Assembly: GCF_002374315.1 (NCBI RefSeq)
Contig: NZ_NWUX01000007.1
Location: 62,001-126,000, forward strand
Direction: 5' to 3'
DNA length: 64,000 nt
DNA from: Vreelandella nigrificans
Lineage (GTDB): Bacteria; Pseudomonadota; Gammaproteobacteria; Pseudomonadales; Halomonadaceae
Made by a program: the position numbers and the translations under genes. Below are positions 29,547-38,760 of the stretch, piece after piece (positions within the stretch are counted from its first letter, which is position 1; each line of letters begins with the position of its first letter). The notes under the pieces are model-generated. The model did no database searches and was not told the DNA's origin. It saw only the letters and a list, made by a program, of their open reading frames with translations.

Positions 29547-31013
29547 ATGACGACCTCAACACTCCCCACCCCTCTTCGTCGCACAAAAATTGTCGCGACA
29601 CTTGGACCCGCCAGCGACCGCCCTGGGGTGTTGGAAGCCATGTTGAAAGCGGGTGTTGATGTGGTACGGCTAAATTTCTCCCATGGCGCAGCAGATGACC
29701 ATCGCCGACGCCTTAACGATGTCCGTGAGATCGCCCAGCGCCTTAACCGCAGCGTGGCCGCGCTGGGGGACCTGCAAGGCCCAAAAATTCGTATTGCACG
29801 CTTTGCCGAAGGCTCCGTTCATCTGAAAGTTGGCCAAGACTTCGTGCTAGACATGGATCTAGATGCCAACAGCGGAAACGCCGAGCGCGTCGGCTGCGAC
29901 TACAAAACGTTAATTGATGACGTCGTACCCGGTGATCGCCTACTGCTGGACGATGGCCGCGTAGTACTCGATGTCACCTCAATTATTGGGCAAGAAGTTC
30001 ACACTCGAGTTCACGTAGGTGGCAAGCTTTCGAACAACAAGGGCATCAACAAGCAGGGAGGCGGCCTGTCTGCCCCAGCGCTAACGGAAAAAGACAAACA
30101 AGACTTAAAGACCGCAATTGAAATTGGTGTTGATTACCTCGCGGTATCCTTTCCCCGTAGCGCAGCGGATATGCAGGAAGCCCGTGCGCTGCTCGGCGAA
30201 GCTGGTAAAGAGATTGGCCTAGTCGCCAAGATAGAACGCGCCGAGGCAGTGGCCAACGATGAAACCCTGGATGCCATTATTGAAGCCTCGGAAGCGGTAA
30301 TGGTAGCCCGCGGTGACCTAGGCGTAGAAATTGGCGATGAAGCACTCATTGGCACCCAAAAGCGTATTATCAAGCATGCCCGAACGCTAAACCGGGCCGT
30401 GATTACCGCTACACAAATGATGGAATCAATGATTGAGTCGCCACTGCCAACTCGCGCTGAAGTATTCGACGTGGCTAACGCAGTCCTCGATGCCACCGAC
30501 GCAGTTATGCTTTCCGCGGAAACCGCTGCTGGCGACTATCCCGTTGAAACTATCGAGGCAATGGACCGCGTGTGTTTGGGCGCCGAACGCGAGCGCGTTG
30601 CCCAGGCCTCCGGCCACCGCATTCACGAGGGCTTTGAGCGTATTGATGAAACCATAGCGCTGTCTGCTATGTATGCTGCCAACCACTTAACCGGCGTACG
30701 TGCAATTGCCTGCATGACCTCCACTGGCTACACACCGCTTATCGCCTCGCGCATTCGTTCCGGCCTACCCATTATTGGCCTGGCCCATAGCCCTATTGCT
30801 CAACGCCGCATGGCCTTGTATCGAGGGGTCGTATCGATCCCCTTCGACACTACTCATTTGGATGCCGCCGAGGTAAACAAGGCAGCCATCCAATTGCTGA
30901 AAAAGCATGGATTGGCACGTTCGGGTGAGCATGTCATTCTTACCCGCGGCGATCATATGAATGCCCACGGTGGCACCAACACCATGAAAGTACTGGCCGT
31001 TGATGCAGAGTAA
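29547..31013 (+). CDS. pyk: Pyruvate kinase
   Basis: This enzyme converts phosphoenolpyruvate and ADP to pyruvate and ATP. The 488-residue protein shows the K+/Mg2+ site motifs RLNFSHG and DLQGPKIR, the catalytic block VMVARGDLGVEIGDE, TQMMESM and DVANAVLDATDAVMLSAETA, and a C-terminal allosteric domain ending with LTRGDHM. The start at 29547 has AGGAG 8 bp upstream; the frame extends further upstream to 29502 without a ribosome-binding site. mgsA follows 45 bp downstream, so both may share a transcript. Confidence 0.97.
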   Translation: MTTSTLPTPLRRTKIVATLGPASDRPGVLEAMLKAGVDVVRLNFSHGAADDHRRRLNDVREIAQRLNRSVAALGDLQGPKIRIARFAEGSVHLKVGQDFVLDMDLDANSGNAERVGCDYKTLIDDVVPGDRLLLDDGRVVLDVTSIIGQEVHTRVHVGGKLSNNKGINKQGGGLSAPALTEKDKQDLKTAIEIGVDYLAVSFPRSAADMQEARALLGEAGKEIGLVAKIERAEAVANDETLDAIIEASEAVMVARGDLGVEIGDEALIGTQKRIIKHARTLNRAVITATQMMESMIESPLPTRAEVFDVANAVLDATDAVMLSAETAAGDYPVETIEAMDRVCLGAERERVAQASGHRIHEGFERIDETIALSAMYAANHLTGVRAIACMTSTGYTPLIASRIRSGLPIIGLAHSPIAQRRMALYRGVVSIPFDTTHLDAAEVNKAAIQLLKKHGLARSGEHVILTRGDHMNAHGGTNTMKVLAVDAE

Positions 31014-31058
31014 CTATAACCACTAAAAATAAACGCAACCATCCCGGAGAGCCATGCT

Positions 31059-31535
31059 ATGACCGACGCCCTGCCACCCCGCCAAGTTGTGCGCACACTG
31101 GAAGCACGAAAACGCATCGCACTCATTGCCCACGATGGTAAGAAAACCGAAATGCTGGAATGGGCGACGCGCTGGCAGCATACGCTTGGCCAGCACACGC
31201 TAATCGGAACGGGCACTACCTCCGGCCGGCTGAAGAGTGCCTTAGGACTGGAAGTTGAAGGGCTGATGAGCGGGCCACTGGGCGGCGACCAGCAGATAGG
31301 TGCGCGCATTGCCGAACAGCAGCTGGATGTGCTGATTTTCTTCTGGGACCCATTCGCACCGCAGCCCCACGACCCTGATGTTAAAGCGCTGCTACGCCTG
31401 GCCGCACTATGGAACGTGCCGGTAGCATGCAACGCTGCCAGCGCCGACTTCCTCTTATCTTCGCCCTACCTTAGCGAACGCTATGAGATGGCAATTCCGG
31501 ATGCCAATGCCTGGGCACAGGCCCGCTCTGTTTAA
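31059..31535 (+). CDS. mgsA: Methylglyoxal synthase
   Basis: MgsA converts dihydroxyacetone phosphate to methylglyoxal and phosphate, a bypass that relieves sugar-phosphate stress. The 158 residues include ALIAHDGKK, the phosphate-binding GTGTTSG, and the catalytic aspartate D77 within GPLGGDQQIGA, followed by FFWDPFAPQPHDPD, all diagnostic. It sits directly after pyk. The product is a toxic electrophile, which gives context to the glyoxalase-like genes 10 kb downstream. Confidence 0.96.
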   Translation: MTDALPPRQVVRTLEARKRIALIAHDGKKTEMLEWATRWQHTLGQHTLIGTGTTSGRLKSALGLEVEGLMSGPLGGDQQIGARIAEQQLDVLIFFWDPFAPQPHDPDVKALLRLAALWNVPVACNAASADFLLSSPYLSERYEMAIPDANAWAQARSV

Positions 31536-31539
31536 CTGC

Positions 31540-31625
31540 ACGATGCACAACGCTAGATACACAGGGCTAGATGCACAAGGCTATGCACCGCGCGACTCAC
31601 AGGGCTATTCACTGGGCGATGCAAG
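31540..31625 (+). repeat. Short degenerate direct repeats after mgsA
   Basis: Imperfect copies of ACAGGGCTAGATGC-like units recur roughly every 14-17 bp (CGCTAGATAC, GGCTAGATGC, GGCTATGCAC, GGCTATTCAC). They lie in the 159-bp spacer between convergent mgsA and cra. Purpose unknown; it may be a decayed repeat. Confidence 0.5.
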
Positions 31626-31694
31626 CACCGCCTGAACCGAGCATCTGTTCATCCAGTACTTGCTCAGCCAACACTTAGCTGACTGAGCCAGTAC

Positions 31695-32672
31695 TTATCG
31701 AGTACGCAGGTGGCGTGCCACCACCTGCTGCCCGCACTGATAATCGCCGTTCATCGCTGCCATCGCGCAACTTAAGGTTAGCTCGGCAATGCGATCGTAA
31801 TCCTGTAACGCTGAGTTCACAGGTTGAGGCAGGAAATCCAATAGCCGATGGTCGCCAAAGGTGGCGAGCCGAATATTCTCCGGCAATCCTCCTCGCTCTA
31901 AAAACACATCAAACACACCTTCCAGTAGGACATAAGACGCAGTAACCAGCGCATCAGCCCCACCCTCTTCATCCAGCAACTGCGCTGCAAGGCGTGAGCC
32001 CTCGCTGCGCTCATAGTGCGTACCGCTTAGCAAAATCGGCTCGATATGAGTGTCCTGTAGCGCTGCCTGAAAGCCCGCCCGCCGCTCGCGACTGATCGAT
32101 AGGGTTGGCATCGCCTCTAACCATGCGACTCGCCGCGTATCGCCCGTAATGACCGAGCGTGTTAGTGCATAAGCCGCTTCTTGATCGTTACTTACTACAC
32201 TGGCAAAGCGCTTCGGAGCAAGCCCCCGGTCCATCCCCACGACACACCAACCTTCATCCACCAGGTCAGAATAAAAGGAGTCGTCTTCTGCTAGACAGCT
32301 GGCGGTAATTAATACCTCACAACGTTGGGCGCGCAGCGCCAGCGCCAAGGTCCGCTCGCTCTCTGCACAATCATCTGAGCTGACCACCAGCAGTTGATAG
32401 CCACGCTCCCGCGCACCGCGCTCTAAACGTTTGGCCAATCGTGCATAACTGATATTTTCCAAGTCAGGCACGATCAAACCAATCAGCCGGCTAGCTCCAC
32501 GGCGTAATGCCGCTGCCTGCGGGTCAATGTGGTAGCGGTGCTGACGCACCACGGCCATCACCTTCTCAATGGTAGCCGTACTGATCCTACGCTGCTCGGC
32601 TTGGCCATTAATTACATAGCTCGCCGTCGTGCGCGATACGCCCGCAAGCCGGGCAATGTCGGCAAGTGTCAT
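31695..32672 (-). CDS. cra: Catabolite repressor/activator Cra (FruR)
   Basis: This is a LacI-family regulator responding to fructose 1-phosphate or fructose 1,6-bisphosphate. The N terminus MTLADIARLAGVSRTTASYV is almost the E. coli Cra HTH, and the body keeps LIGLIVPDLENISYARLAKR and ATFGDHRLLDFL. The start at 32672 follows GGGAG with 7 bp spacing, giving 325 aa. It is divergent from fruBKA. The palindrome TGAATCGATTCA at 32763 lies between them and is the obvious operator. Confidence 0.94.
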   Translation of the reverse strand: MTLADIARLAGVSRTTASYVINGQAEQRRISTATIEKVMAVVRQHRYHIDPQAAALRRGASRLIGLIVPDLENISYARLAKRLERGARERGYQLLVVSSDDCAESERTLALALRAQRCEVLITASCLAEDDSFYSDLVDEGWCVVGMDRGLAPKRFASVVSNDQEAAYALTRSVITGDTRRVAWLEAMPTLSISRERRAGFQAALQDTHIEPILLSGTHYERSEGSRLAAQLLDEEGGADALVTASYVLLEGVFDVFLERGGLPENIRLATFGDHRLLDFLPQPVNSALQDYDRIAELTLSCAMAAMNGDYQCGQQVVARHLRTR

Positions 32673-32762
32673 GCAATTCTCCCTCTGGTTGCCGGTGTAG
32701 TTTATCAGCCGTTTCACTCTACTCAGACTAAAGTCTAGAAAGACAACCCTTGTGTCTAAAAG

Positions 32763-32774
32763 TGAATCGATTCA
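32763..32774. promoter_or_regulatory. Cra/FruR operator before fruB
   Basis: TGAATCGATTCA is a perfect 12-bp palindrome close to the Cra consensus TGAAACGTTTCA. It lies 91 bp upstream of the cra start and 136 bp upstream of fruB, so it can serve both. Confidence 0.8.
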
Positions 32775-32909
32775 GCATAGCCAACTAACCACAGATGACA
32801 CGATTCATCCAGCTAAGCTCAACGCTCTACGACTAACGTTTTATGCACTAGCCTATTGCTACCCATTGCAGACGTTATCGTTACCTTACAGCGTTTAAAG
32901 GAGAACCCT

Positions 32910-35795
32910 ATGTTAACTCTCGGCCCAGATGACATCTTGCTCGACCGCCATGCGGGCGACTGGCAAGCTGCACTCGACATTGCCGCCAAGGCGCTAGCGG
33001 ATGCTGGCTTAGTTGAGGCCGAGTATCGCGATGGCCTTCACGCCCGCGAGGCGCAGTCATCCACCTACCTCGGTAACGCCATTGCGATCCCCCACGGCAC
33101 GCAGGAGAGCCGTCAGCACGTAAAACACACCGGCGTCCGAGTACTACAGTTTCCTAAGGGCGTCCAATGGCACGATGGTCAAACAGTTCACGTACTGGTT
33201 ACCATTGCTGCGCAAAACGACGAACACCTGGATATTTTACGCCAACTTACCCATGTGCTAGATCGAGAGGGTGTTGCCACTGAGCTAGCCCACGCCAGCT
33301 CAGCTGCGGAAGTTGCGCGACTGCTCTCCAAACCTCCGTTAACAGCGCGACTGGATGCCGATACCTTATGCATTAACTTCCCTGCCCGTGATCCTCAAGA
33401 GCTAGCCCTGGCAGCATCAGCGCGCCTACGCCAAAGCGGCTGTGTCGATAATGCGTTTATCAGCGCAATTGCTGGCACCCAACCCCAGTGGCTAGGCAAA
33501 GGCCTATGGCTCACCAGCTATGCACGGGGCGTCACTCAACCAGCCTTAGGTGTTGCCACCCCAGCTGACACCAGCCTAGAGCACAGTGGCCACCCTGTGC
33601 ATGCGCTATTCTGCCTAGCCGCCAGCGGTGATGCCCACCGCCCTCTGCTTGAGCAAATAATAGCAGTGCTGGATAACGGAGAAAGCGAAAGCCTAGTAGG
33701 CAAAAGCAGTGCTCAGCTGTTGGCCATCTTAGCGGGTGAGACTAGTAATACTCAGACTCGCCGAGTGCGAGTACTGAACCCACATGGTTTACACGCACGA
33801 CCGGCAAAACAACTAGTGCAGACTGCCCGAGCTCAACCCATGCCGGTCAATGTACGCTTGGAAGAAGGCAGCGCTACCAATGTTTCTGCTGCCAGTCTGA
33901 CCAAAGTGATAGGCTTAGGCGCACGGCGCGGCCAGTGGCTGGTGTTTTCTGCCGAAGGTGAGCAGGCAAGCGCTGCACTAGAAGCGGTTGCTGCCGCAGT
34001 GGAAGACGGCTTAGGCGAAAAAGTAACGCCGTTTGACGGCGGCTTTGACACTATCGGTTTTGACACCAGCGCCGCTGCTAATACAAGCAAACCAGCTATC
34101 GAGCCGTTAGCTGCAGATACGCCACACACCGGGGTTGCTGCCTCGCCTGGCTTGGCCATTGCGCCAGTCTTCGTGATTCGTCCACTTCAGTTCGACTACC
34201 TCGAGCATGCCAGCGACCCCGAACATGAAATTAGTCGCTTGAAAGTAGCCCTCAAAGAGGGGGCAGCTCAGTTACAAACGCTAGTACACAACGCGCCAGG
34301 TGGCGAAGTAGCTGACATTCTCTCGATGCACGAGGAGATGCTTGACGACCCCGAGCTACACCATGCTGCCATTGATGCTATTCGGGAAGGTCGTTCGGCG
34401 GAGGCTGGCTGGTGGGATGCTATTGAGACTGCCGCCCATGCCCAGGAAATGCTCGCCGACCGATTGTTGGCAGAGCGCGCCGCCGACCTGCGTGATGTCG
34501 GTCGCCGCGTACTGGGCGTACTGTGCGATGTGCAACTACCCGAGCCGCCCGACCACCCCTATATTCTGGTGATGGACGATATTGGCCCTTCCGATGTTGC
34601 CCGCCTGGACACCTCCCGGGTGCGCGGCCTACTTACTGTACGCGGCGGTGCCACCGCTCACAGTGCCATTCTGGCCCGCGCCTTAGGCATTCCTGCCGTA
34701 GTGGGTGCAGGAGAAGCAGTAATGGCACTGCACAACGGTAGTATGATGGTTTTGGATGGTGAGCGTGGCCGTATAACACCTCAGCCTTCCGAAGAGCGCC
34801 TGCAACGGGCCGAACAACAGCTACTCGAGCAGCAGCAGCGTGAAGCAGATGCTTGGGAGCTGCGCTTTGAACAGGCCCAAACCCGCGATGGTCATCGAGT
34901 CGAAGTAGCAGCCAACTTAGGTAACACAGCCCATGCTGCCGATGCTGTAGAACGAGGTGCTGAAGGCGTTGGTTTGCTGCGTACTGAATTCCTGTTTATG
35001 GCCTACTCCAGCGCGCCAGACTTAGCGACCCAAATAGCCGAGTACCGCGAAGCCACCGATGCCCTTGATGGTCGCCCACTGGTTGCTCGCACCCTAGATG
35101 TCGGTGGCGATAAACCGCTGCCCTACTGGCCCGTGCCGCAGGAAGACAACCCCTTCCTAGGTCTGCGTGGCATTCGCTTAGCACTGACCCAGCCTGATGT
35201 GCTGGAAACCCAGTTGCGGGCTTTATTAATGGCCGCTGTCAATAGGCCCTTACGCATTATGCTGCCAATGGTTAAAGACGTGGCCGAATTCCGCGCCGCC
35301 AAAACCATTTACGACCGCTTGCTTAGTGAAATACCATCACACGAGCGTGCTACCGATGTACAACTGGGTGTAATGATCGAAGTCCCCTCCAGTGCGCTAT
35401 TAGCCCCCACATTGGCTAAAGAAGTGGACTTCTTCTCAATTGGTACCAACGATCTAACCCAGTACACACTGGCGATTGACCGAGGTCACCCGGAGCTTTC
35501 CGCCCAGGCCGACGGCCTTCATCCCGCGGTGCTGCGCTTAATTCAAATGACGGTTGATGCCGCCCACGCCCAAGGCAAATGGGTAGGCGTATGCGGCGAG
35601 CTAGCCTCGGATGCCATGGCCGTGCCAGTACTGGTAGGCCTGGGCGTGGATGAGCTTTCTGTCAGTGCACGACAAATCCCGCTGGTCAAAGCCCGGCTAC
35701 GTGAGTTTGACCTTGCCGATGCCAAAGCCTGCGCCGAGTTAGCACTGAGCAAAGCCACCAGCGATGAGGTGCGTGACGCCTTGGAGGCCCGCTAA
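32910..35795 (+). CDS. fruB: Fructose PTS multiphosphoryl transfer protein (EIIA-HPr-EI)
   Basis: This 961-residue protein carries the soluble phosphate chain of the fructose PTS. The N-terminal EIIA-Fru domain has active H62 in AIPHGT. A second EIIA-like/linker region leads to an HPr domain with H295 in GLHARPA. An enzyme I domain from about residue 405 has active H585 in GGATAHSAI and the PEP-binding FLRTEFLFM-like and DRGHPELS regions. The order EIIA-HPr-EI matches Pseudomonas FruB. The start at 32910 follows AAAGGAG. It overlaps fruK by one base (TAATG). Confidence 0.96.
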   Translation: MLTLGPDDILLDRHAGDWQAALDIAAKALADAGLVEAEYRDGLHAREAQSSTYLGNAIAIPHGTQESRQHVKHTGVRVLQFPKGVQWHDGQTVHVLVTIAAQNDEHLDILRQLTHVLDREGVATELAHASSAAEVARLLSKPPLTARLDADTLCINFPARDPQELALAASARLRQSGCVDNAFISAIAGTQPQWLGKGLWLTSYARGVTQPALGVATPADTSLEHSGHPVHALFCLAASGDAHRPLLEQIIAVLDNGESESLVGKSSAQLLAILAGETSNTQTRRVRVLNPHGLHARPAKQLVQTARAQPMPVNVRLEEGSATNVSAASLTKVIGLGARRGQWLVFSAEGEQASAALEAVAAAVEDGLGEKVTPFDGGFDTIGFDTSAAANTSKPAIEPLAADTPHTGVAASPGLAIAPVFVIRPLQFDYLEHASDPEHEISRLKVALKEGAAQLQTLVHNAPGGEVADILSMHEEMLDDPELHHAAIDAIREGRSAEAGWWDAIETAAHAQEMLADRLLAERAADLRDVGRRVLGVLCDVQLPEPPDHPYILVMDDIGPSDVARLDTSRVRGLLTVRGGATAHSAILARALGIPAVVGAGEAVMALHNGSMMVLDGERGRITPQPSEERLQRAEQQLLEQQQREADAWELRFEQAQTRDGHRVEVAANLGNTAHAADAVERGAEGVGLLRTEFLFMAYSSAPDLATQIAEYREATDALDGRPLVARTLDVGGDKPLPYWPVPQEDNPFLGLRGIRLALTQPDVLETQLRALLMAAVNRPLRIMLPMVKDVAEFRAAKTIYDRLLSEIPSHERATDVQLGVMIEVPSSALLAPTLAKEVDFFSIGTNDLTQYTLAIDRGHPELSAQADGLHPAVLRLIQMTVDAAHAQGKWVGVCGELASDAMAVPVLVGLGVDELSVSARQIPLVKARLREFDLADAKACAELALSKATSDEVRDALEAR

Positions 35796-36766
35796 TGGCC
35801 AGGGTAGTTTGCATTACGCTCAACCCAGCGCTGGATTTAGCTTTCAACCTTGAAACGCTAACGCTTGGGCACGTAAACCGTCCTGACAGCGCCCACTTAG
35901 AAGCCGCTGGCAAGGGCGTTAACGTGGCGAGGGTGCTGGCAAGTCTAGGTCACGAAGTAACCGTTAGCGGTTTCTTAGGCAGTGAGAATGATGCCCCCTT
36001 TGCACTTGCTTTTCGGCAACTGGGTTTGACCGACGCTTTTGTGCGCGTACCCGGCAGCACCCGCATCAACGCCAAACTGGCCGAGAAAAGCGGCCGGGTC
36101 ACAGACATAAACAGCCCCGGCATGCCCATTACGCCTGCTCACATCACTGCCCTGCGGGATACGCTGAATGGCATGTTCCAACATACCCCCGCACCTCAAG
36201 CGGTGGTAGTAGCAGGCAGCCTCCCACCAGGTATTGATCAGCACCTCTTTGCTGAACTGTTAGCCACACTAAAAGGCTATGGTGTGCCGCTATGGATAGA
36301 CACCAGTGGCCCCGCACTGCTGACCGCCATTGCCGCTCAGCCTGCCGCCGTAAAACCTAACGAAATGGAACTCGCCGAATGGGCAGGTAGCAAGCTCGAT
36401 TCTGACCAGAAACGCCAAGCAGCCGCCGAACAACTGTACGCCAGCGGTATCGAGCACGCGCTGATTTCTGCTGGAGCAGAGGGCGTTTTATGGGTAAGCC
36501 AGCAAGGCATTTGGCACTCCATTCCACCCAGTGTTACCGCTACGAATACCGTTTGTGCAGGCGATACCTTTGTTGCTGGCATGCTTCACGGACTGCTCAG
36601 CGGATTCCTCCCGCAAGACACCCTTCGCTTCGCTACGGCACTTTCTGCTGAAGCGGTTCGCCATGTTGGCGTGGGCACCCCTCATGCCGATGATTTTGAC
36701 TCACTCCAACAACATACCCGGGTACGGCGTCTTGATGACACCATCACCGAGGGAGCCACGCTATGA
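35795..36766 (+). CDS. fruK: 1-Phosphofructokinase
   Basis: FruK phosphorylates fructose 1-phosphate to fructose 1,6-bisphosphate. It is a PfkB-family protein of 323 aa with LNPALDLAF at the N terminus, GKGVNVARVLASLG (residues 39-52) and GSLPPGI (141-147). The C-terminal PfkB signature reads TVCAGDTFVAG, with catalytic D257. The first glycine of the usual GAGD anion hole is replaced by C254. The frame is intact, so this may be a tolerated variant. It overlaps fruA as ATGA. Confidence 0.94.
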   Translation: MARVVCITLNPALDLAFNLETLTLGHVNRPDSAHLEAAGKGVNVARVLASLGHEVTVSGFLGSENDAPFALAFRQLGLTDAFVRVPGSTRINAKLAEKSGRVTDINSPGMPITPAHITALRDTLNGMFQHTPAPQAVVVAGSLPPGIDQHLFAELLATLKGYGVPLWIDTSGPALLTAIAAQPAAVKPNEMELAEWAGSKLDSDQKRQAAAEQLYASGIEHALISAGAEGVLWVSQQGIWHSIPPSVTATNTVCAGDTFVAGMLHGLLSGFLPQDTLRFATALSAEAVRHVGVGTPHADDFDSLQQHTRVRRLDDTITEGATL

Positions 36767-38499
36767 ATATTATTCTGATTACCGCCTGCCCCAGCGGCAT
36801 GGCGACCACCTTCCTAGCCGCCAAGCGCCTTGAACAGGCCGCCACCCGGATGGGCTGGGGCGTGCATGTTGAAATGCATGGTGAAATTGCTCCCCTACAA
36901 GCTGCCTCCGCAGAGCAAATCGCCAACGCTGATTTAATTGTGGTTGCCGCCGACCACGTGCCTGCCCCAGAACGCTTCGAGGGCAAACGCCTCTTCCGAG
37001 CGCCAATTGCCAGTGCCCTCCCCGACCCGAGCACCTTTCTTGCCCAAGCCAAACGTGAAGCGCCTATTTTCAGCGCCCCTGCTGCTTCACCCACGCCGCT
37101 TACTACAGATACCTCAGGCGGCAAAAAAATCGTTGCTGTCACCGCCTGCCCAACCGGCGTAGCCCATACCTTTATGGCCGCAGAAGCGCTAGCCGAAGCG
37201 GGCAAAGCCATGGGGCACAATATTCGTGTAGAAACCCAGGGCTCAGTAGGCGCGCAGAATCACCTAACCGAAGAAGAAATTGCCCAGGCTGACATAGTGT
37301 TGCTGGCCTGTGATATCGAGGTTGACCCATCACGCTTTGCAGGCAAACGCATCTACCGCACGTCTACCAGCAATGCACTTAAAAAACCTCGCCCTACTAT
37401 TGAAGCGGCCCTAGAAAATGCTGCGCTGGAGAGTAGCGGTTCAGCAACTACAACCAGTGACAATAAAAGTATTAAAGAGAAAGGTGTTTATAAACACCTC
37501 CTGACCGGTGTTTCATTCATGCTGCCAATGGTGGTGGCAGGCGGTTTATTGATTGCACTCTCTTTTATGTTTGGCATTGAGGCCTTTGAACAGGAAGGCA
37601 CCTTAGCCGCAGCGCTCATGCAAATTGGCGGAGGCACTGCCTTTGCACTAATGATTCCGGTGCTAGCTGGTTATATCGCTTACTCCATCGCCGACCGGCC
37701 AGGCATCGCCCCAGGTATGATTGGCGGCATGCTCGCAGCGAATATTGAAGCAGGTTTTATCGGTGGGATTCTGGCGGGCTTCTTGGCCGGTTATGTGGCA
37801 CTGGCAGTTACCCGCTACGTTAAGCTGCCCTCAAGTGTTGAGTCGCTCAAGCCAATACTGATTATTCCGTTTGTTGCGAGCTTGGTCACTGGCCTAATCA
37901 TGATCTATGTGATTGGTGAACCAGTTGCCGCCATCATGGCAGCCTTAACCAACTTCCTGGCCGCCATGGACTCCACCAATGCCGTTCTGCTGGGCATTCT
38001 GCTGGGCGCGATGATGTGTTTCGACCTAGGTGGGCCGGTTAATAAAGCCGCTTATACCTTTGGCGTAGGTTTATTGGCATCGCAAACCTACGCCCCAATG
38101 GCCGCTATTATGGCAGCGGGCATGGTGCCTGCCATTGGCATGGGCATTGCTAGCTTTGTAGCGCGTAACAAGTTCTCAGCGCCAGAGCGCGAAGCGGGCA
38201 AAGCGTCATTTGTGCTTGGCCTGTGCTTTATCAGCGAAGGGGCAATTCCCTTTGCCGCTAAAGACCCGCTGCGTGTAATTCCAGCCTGTATCGCAGGTGG
38301 CGCATTAACTGGCGCACTTTCTATGCTTATCGGTGCCCAGTTAATGGCGCCTCACGGTGGTATCTTTGTACTACTAATTCCCAATGCCATTACCCCTGCA
38401 CTGCTCTACCTTGGCGCGATAGTAGCTGGCTCACTGGTGACCGGGTTAGGCTATGCCTTTATCAAGCGCGGAGCTGCTCAAGTAGCGGTTGCCAGTTAA
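36763..38499 (+). CDS. fruA: Fructose PTS permease EIIB'-EIIB-EIIC
   Basis: This is the membrane permease of the fructose PTS, 578 aa. The N-terminal EIIB' pseudo-domain has C9 in TACPSG, and the functional EIIB has its phosphorylatable cysteine near C129 in TACPTGVAHT. A hydrophobic EIIC-Fru domain runs from about residue 245 to the end, with GGPVNKAAYTFG and FISEGAIPFAA. It imports fructose and releases fructose 1-phosphate for FruK. It is the last gene of fruBKA and is followed by a strong hairpin. Confidence 0.96.
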   Translation: MNIILITACPSGMATTFLAAKRLEQAATRMGWGVHVEMHGEIAPLQAASAEQIANADLIVVAADHVPAPERFEGKRLFRAPIASALPDPSTFLAQAKREAPIFSAPAASPTPLTTDTSGGKKIVAVTACPTGVAHTFMAAEALAEAGKAMGHNIRVETQGSVGAQNHLTEEEIAQADIVLLACDIEVDPSRFAGKRIYRTSTSNALKKPRPTIEAALENAALESSGSATTTSDNKSIKEKGVYKHLLTGVSFMLPMVVAGGLLIALSFMFGIEAFEQEGTLAAALMQIGGGTAFALMIPVLAGYIAYSIADRPGIAPGMIGGMLAANIEAGFIGGILAGFLAGYVALAVTRYVKLPSSVESLKPILIIPFVASLVTGLIMIYVIGEPVAAIMAALTNFLAAMDSTNAVLLGILLGAMMCFDLGGPVNKAAYTFGVGLLASQTYAPMAAIMAAGMVPAIGMGIASFVARNKFSAPEREAGKASFVLGLCFISEGAIPFAAKDPLRVIPACIAGGALTGALSMLIGAQLMAPHGGIFVLLIPNAITPALLYLGAIVAGSLVTGLGYAFIKRGAAQVAVAS

Positions 38500-38514
38500 C
38501 TGCTGGCAAATAAC

Positions 38515-38545
38515 GCTGGGTAGGCTAGGCAAATGCCTACCCAGC
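38515..38545 (+). terminator. Hairpin terminator after fruA
   Basis: GCTGGGTAGGC and GCCTACCCAGC form a perfect 11-bp stem with a 9-nt loop, 15 bp past the fruA stop. The following T-tract is weak (cctcttct). Confidence 0.75.
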
Positions 38546-38670
38546 ACCTCTTCTGCAAATGGGCCTCAGCTCACGGCACTTTTACCAGCTACCTTACATC
38601 GCTCTTTTCACTGTTTTATTACTTATTTTTTTGTATAAATTTCTTATTGCCTGCCTCAAACGAAGCTTTA

Positions 38671-38685
38671 TGTAGTATTTTTACA
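38671..38685. promoter_or_regulatory. Candidate HexR box upstream of pgi
   Basis: TGTAGTATTTTTACA matches the HexR consensus in 13 of 15 positions and lies 75 bp before the pgi start. Together with the gap/pyk box it suggests a common regulator. Confidence 0.6.
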
Positions 38686-38760
38686 TAAATAGAATGAGGC
38701 ATGGGCTAGCGAACCGCCCTCGTCACTTAATAATGATCGAAAACAACAGGACCGCCTTCT

